Assembly (NCBI GenBank): GCA_964646075.1
Contig: CAZYBZ010000009.1
Location: forward strand, 1 to 18,251
Source of the DNA: JAYENY01 sp964646075
Lineage (GTDB): Bacteria > Patescibacteriota > Minisyncoccia > Minisyncoccales > PEYH01
Direction of reading: 5' to 3'
Length of the DNA stretch: 18,251 bases
The notes beneath the pieces are model-generated. The model worked only from the letters and a program-made list of their open reading frames with translations. It was not told the DNA's origin and ran no database searches. The translations under genes were made by a program, and so were the position numbers. Of the stretch, positions 18,077 to 18,251 are shown one piece after another. Numbering within the stretch: the stretch's first letter is position 1; every line of letters begins with the position of its first letter.

Positions 18077-18251
18077 TTATAATCTATCTTTCTGATGCTC
18101 CGCTTCGCGAGACAAAAACAAAAAATTCAATTTTGCACCTAAAATCAATTGGTAAGCCCTCATAGGCAGTGAGCCAAACCTTTCTTTCTTCAACTTGCGG
18201 TACCTTTTGGTTGAAATTCTAACTTTTTTTGAACAGAACCCCGACTGACGC
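18077..18251. other. End of window, no confident gene
   Basis: A minus-strand frame is open from the window edge to TAA at 18077-18079, but its translation is Lys/Arg-rich without a recognisable pattern. Another frame stops after about 19 codons. One may be the end of a gene outside the window; the sequence is too short to decide. Confidence 0.3.

Noticed and set aside
18077..18250. Open minus-strand frame at the window edge as the end of an ftsQ-like or other gene
   Set aside because: Translation is low-complexity and basic with no family pattern; cut by the window edge.
1..18251. CRISPR arrays, tRNA or rRNA genes and insertion sequences with transposases
   Set aside because: No regularly spaced long repeats, no cloverleaf or rRNA motifs and no transposase domain were seen by eye on either strand.

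Overview
The window looks like a piece of a scaffold from a Patescibacteria (CPR), probably Parcubacteria-type, genome. This rests on three things: AT-rich DNA (roughly 40% GC by eye), mostly short proteins with weak or absent Shine-Dalgarno sites, and a typical set of CPR envelope proteins (peptidoglycan-binding repeat protein, membrane-anchored LysM-like protein, small ECF sigma factor with a membrane anti-sigma-like partner) beside ftsA-ftsZ, clpB, an HtrA protease and a class III (anaerobic) ribonucleotide reductase. A run of 10 N at 4419-4428 shows the sequence is assembled. Nearly everything is read from the minus strand; the one clear exception is a DUF502-like membrane protein at 15059-15604. 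The species cannot be named from the sequence.

Layout, in window coordinates. 1-4640 is an envelope and transcription-control cluster: a secreted peptidoglycan-binding protein (partial), an anti-sigma-like membrane protein, an ECF sigma factor, a helix-turn-helix regulator, a LysM-like membrane protein, and an exported Pro/Glu-rich protein broken by the assembly gap. 4796-9290 is protein quality control plus lipid kinase: clpB, htrA, dgkA. 9445-12269 is nrdD-nrdG, which makes deoxyribonucleotides without oxygen. 12400-15060 is an accessory island of small and decaying genes: two unknown small proteins with strong Shine-Dalgarno sites behind a long hairpin leader, a nonsense-broken NYN-domain fragment, an intact MntA-HepT toxin-antitoxin pair, and an antitoxin with a truncated RelE/ParE-like toxin. 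15059-18251 is the DUF502-like gene and the division pair ftsA-ftsZ, with its own promoter and terminator.

The most interesting regulatory signal is a set of three perfect DnaA boxes (9-mer TTATCCACA), all intergenic and all just upstream of a plausible sigma-70-type promoter: the ECF sigma gene (in a helically phased array of related boxes), the LysM-like gene, and nrdDG. At the sigma and nrdD promoters the box has the same orientation and the same 12-base gap to the -35 hexamer. nrdDG also carries two near-identical operator-like elements. These suggest that replication initiator levels, dNTP synthesis and envelope gene expression may be linked; this is inference from sequence only.

Other points of note are a perfect 23-base palindrome inserted in frame in nrdG, an FtsZ that ends at its globular domain without the usual C-terminal FtsA-binding peptide, a nine-G tract in a small gene, and a 30-base-pair hairpin in the leader of the two-gene small-protein operon.
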